Assembly (NCBI GenBank): GCA_945865855.1
Contig: CAMBES010000064.1
Span: 1-7,832 of the forward strand
DNA length: 7,832 nt
From: Rhizobium sp. Q54
GTDB taxonomy: Bacteria; Pseudomonadota; Alphaproteobacteria; Rickettsiales; UBA1997
Direction: 5' to 3'
This document shows positions 6,430 through 7,832 of the stretch, one piece after another. Each line of letters opens with the position of its first letter. Within the stretch, counting starts at the first letter, position 1. The position numbers and the translations under genes are program-made. The notes beneath the pieces are model-generated. The model was not told where the DNA came from and ran no database searches. It was given only the letters and a program-made list of their open reading frames with translations.

Positions 6430-7832
6430 TTAAATGATTTTAATCTTTGCCAAGAATTCTCTGATCATTTCAAACACCTCTTCCTTGCCTTCGGAATTAA
6501 TGATGACGTGATTAGAAAAATTTGGTTCGGCTAGAAGTTTTTGCGCGGAATTGATTTTTTTGTAAATTGCTTTGCCGCTTTGCGGATCAACAACTGGATC
6601 ACAATCAGCCTGAATAACCAAAGCCGGAATGATCACATCTTGTAAATTCTCTTCGCAAATCGCCATTAATTTTTCCAACTCATTTACTGCTTTGATGTAG
6701 TTGCGCCCGTAGTTGATCTTAGGATTTTCTGGAGCGTCATCAATAAATTCAAACTTACCTTTTTCGATATTGAATTTGTCGAGAATTTCATTCCAAAAAT
6801 TAATGCCTGGAACCATGCGAGCTTTTATACTAACTAGCTTAATAGCCGCATTGATAGAGACGATTCCACAAAGTTTTTTTGCATAATTTTTTTTGTGAGC
6901 ACAAGAAAGCAGGCCAAGTAAACCCCCAGTTGAAAAACCAACAATCACAATTCTTGTCGCGATATTTTGTAATGCTGCATAACCGCGCTGCACTGAATCG
7001 TACCATTCCTGCCAGGTCACATCTTTTAGATCAACTGGAGCCGTGCCGTGACCGCGCAACCTGACGGCGTAAACCTTCAAACCGAATCCATTCAAAAAAT
7101 CTGCCAAAGCCGCAACTTCTTTTGGTGCTGATTTGTATCCGTGAACAAGAAGAATCGCGGTCGCTCTAACTTTTGCCGATGCCTTAACTCGTGAATCTAA
7201 AAAAAATGGCGCACCGATCGACTTATCTTTGGAAAAATTTTCATCAAAATTAATATTATAATCTCGATCAAAATTTGCCAAATCGTAATGATAAATTTCG
7301 TTAAAAACTTTTTTGCGCAGCTCTTCATCAGAAATTTTTGCATTACGCTTAACCAAGGCATTCGCACCTTCGAGTAAGAAAAATTCGTTGGTAATAACCT
7401 GTAAAGTGTTCTCCAGCCTGATCTCATGGAAGTCGCATTTTTTTTCAAAAACAGATTTTTTGATTCGAATCTTACCACCAAAAACTTCTTCGATTATACC
7501 TTGTTTGCAGGCTAGATTAAAAACGCTGTCGAATTCTTGATGTGGCTCATCGATAAAAATTTTCACCAAATTCTCTTCGAATAAACTGCGGTTAAGGCGA
7601 TATCTTTTGCTCTTTTGCAACATTGCCGCTGTCAGATAAACTACACGTTTCAAGCGCCCTATTTCGATTTCCGTTTCGTTAAAATGATGTAGTGCCGCAC
7701 CAAAAATATGATCGAGGTTGATTTGAATATTAGAATAAATCTGCTCCATAAAATCCGAAGTGAGGCGCGAACGCAAATAACGCAGAATAAAATTATTTTT
7801 TGTTTCAGACTGAATTATCGGCAACTGCTGAA
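6430..7832 (-). CDS. Alpha/beta hydrolase with GPAT C-terminal-like N-region (5' end beyond window)
   Basis: The frame is open through the window edge. The first possible start inside it is TTG at 7822-7824, preceded in frame by Gln-Gln codons, so the true start probably lies further upstream. Numbering from that TTG, residues 220-464 are an alpha/beta hydrolase of the lysophospholipase/carboxylesterase type. It has LLVHGY (225-230) with the oxyanion HG, RLRGHGTAP (255-263), nucleophile Ser298 in GFSTG (296-300), Asp409 in ADCDPVVDP and His439 in SNHV. The triad is complete, so an ester or thioester hydrolase is expected; the substrate is unknown. Residues about 10-165 resemble the C-terminal region of PlsB-type glycerol-3-phosphate acyltransferases, in the LFEENLVKIF, LACKQGIIEE and LQVITNEFFLL stretches. 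This is recognition by pattern only. The acyltransferase catalytic domain, if present, would lie off the window. No signal peptide can be judged. virB10 starts four bases after the stop. Confidence 0.82.
   Translation of the reverse strand, partial: QQLPIIQSETKNNFILRYLRSRLTSDFMEQIYSNIQINLDHIFGAALHHFNETEIEIGRLKRVVYLTAAMLQKSKRYRLNRSLFEENLVKIFIDEPHQEFDSVFNLACKQGIIEEVFGGKIRIKKSVFEKKCDFHEIRLENTLQVITNEFFLLEGANALVKRNAKISDEELRKKVFNEIYHYDLANFDRDYNINFDENFSKDKSIGAPFFLDSRVKASAKVRATAILLVHGYKSAPKEVAALADFLNGFGLKVYAVRLRGHGTAPVDLKDVTWQEWYDSVQRGYAALQNIATRIVIVGFSTGGLLGLLSCAHKKNYAKKLCGIVSINAAIKLVSIKARMVPGINFWNEILDKFNIEKGKFEFIDDAPENPKINYGRNYIKAVNELEKLMAICEENLQDVIIPALVIQADCDPVVDPQSGKAIYKKINSAQKLLAEPNFSNHVIINSEGKEEVFEMIREFLAKIKII

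Noticed and set aside
7197..7481. 94-codon minus-strand open frame within the hydrolase gene
   Set aside because: It is a shifted frame inside a longer continuous coding frame and shows no recognisable features.
7822..7824. TTG as the start codon of the hydrolase gene
   Set aside because: The frame stays open to the window edge with no ribosome site visible, and the N-region looks like an interior domain, so an upstream start is more likely.
1..7832. A new defence system, CRISPR array or mobile element
   Set aside because: No repeat array, transposase, recombinase, toxin-antitoxin pair or nuclease is found; all seven genes belong to recognisable housekeeping, regulatory, secretion or hydrolase families.

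Overview
The window is compact, AT-rich chromosomal DNA in which every recognisable gene lies on the minus strand, so transcription runs from high to low coordinates. The protein families suggest an alphaproteobacterium. The best evidence is a receiver-AAA+-Fis regulator whose C-terminal half closely follows a family I know from alphaproteobacteria. Low GC, a VirB10-type secretion protein and a dikinase regulatory protein make a Rickettsiales-like, host-associated lineage plausible. That placement is inference; no rRNA or other phylogenetic marker is present.

In transcription order, the window opens with an incomplete gene (6430-7832) encoding an alpha/beta hydrolase. It sits behind a long N-terminal region that looks like the C-terminal part of a PlsB-type glycerol-3-phosphate acyltransferase. 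Four bases later comes virB10 (5118-6425), which overlaps by ATGA the gene for a dikinase/PEP-synthase regulatory protein (4303-5121). Ten bases further is a response regulator (2853-4292), which overlaps galU (1978-2856) by another ATGA. This five-gene run looks like one transcription unit joining lipid metabolism, a type IV secretion subunit, control of the pyruvate/PEP node, a two-component output protein and UDP-glucose synthesis.

After galU there is an 82-base gap that is mostly an imperfect inverted repeat of REP-like type. Then come fabD (966-1895), an 89-base gap with a strong 10-bp hairpin, and the first 292 codons of ftsK (1-876), cut by the window edge. No stretch over 300 bases lacks a gene. 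I see no tRNA, rRNA, CRISPR array, insertion sequence or riboswitch.

The most interesting points are three. The response regulator keeps its receiver, Walker A and HTH but has lost both Walker B acidic residues and the GAFTGA loop. The acyltransferase-like and hydrolase regions appear fused. The VirB10 gene sits in an operon with metabolic regulators and has no other vir gene in view. None of the starts has a clear Shine-Dalgarno sequence.
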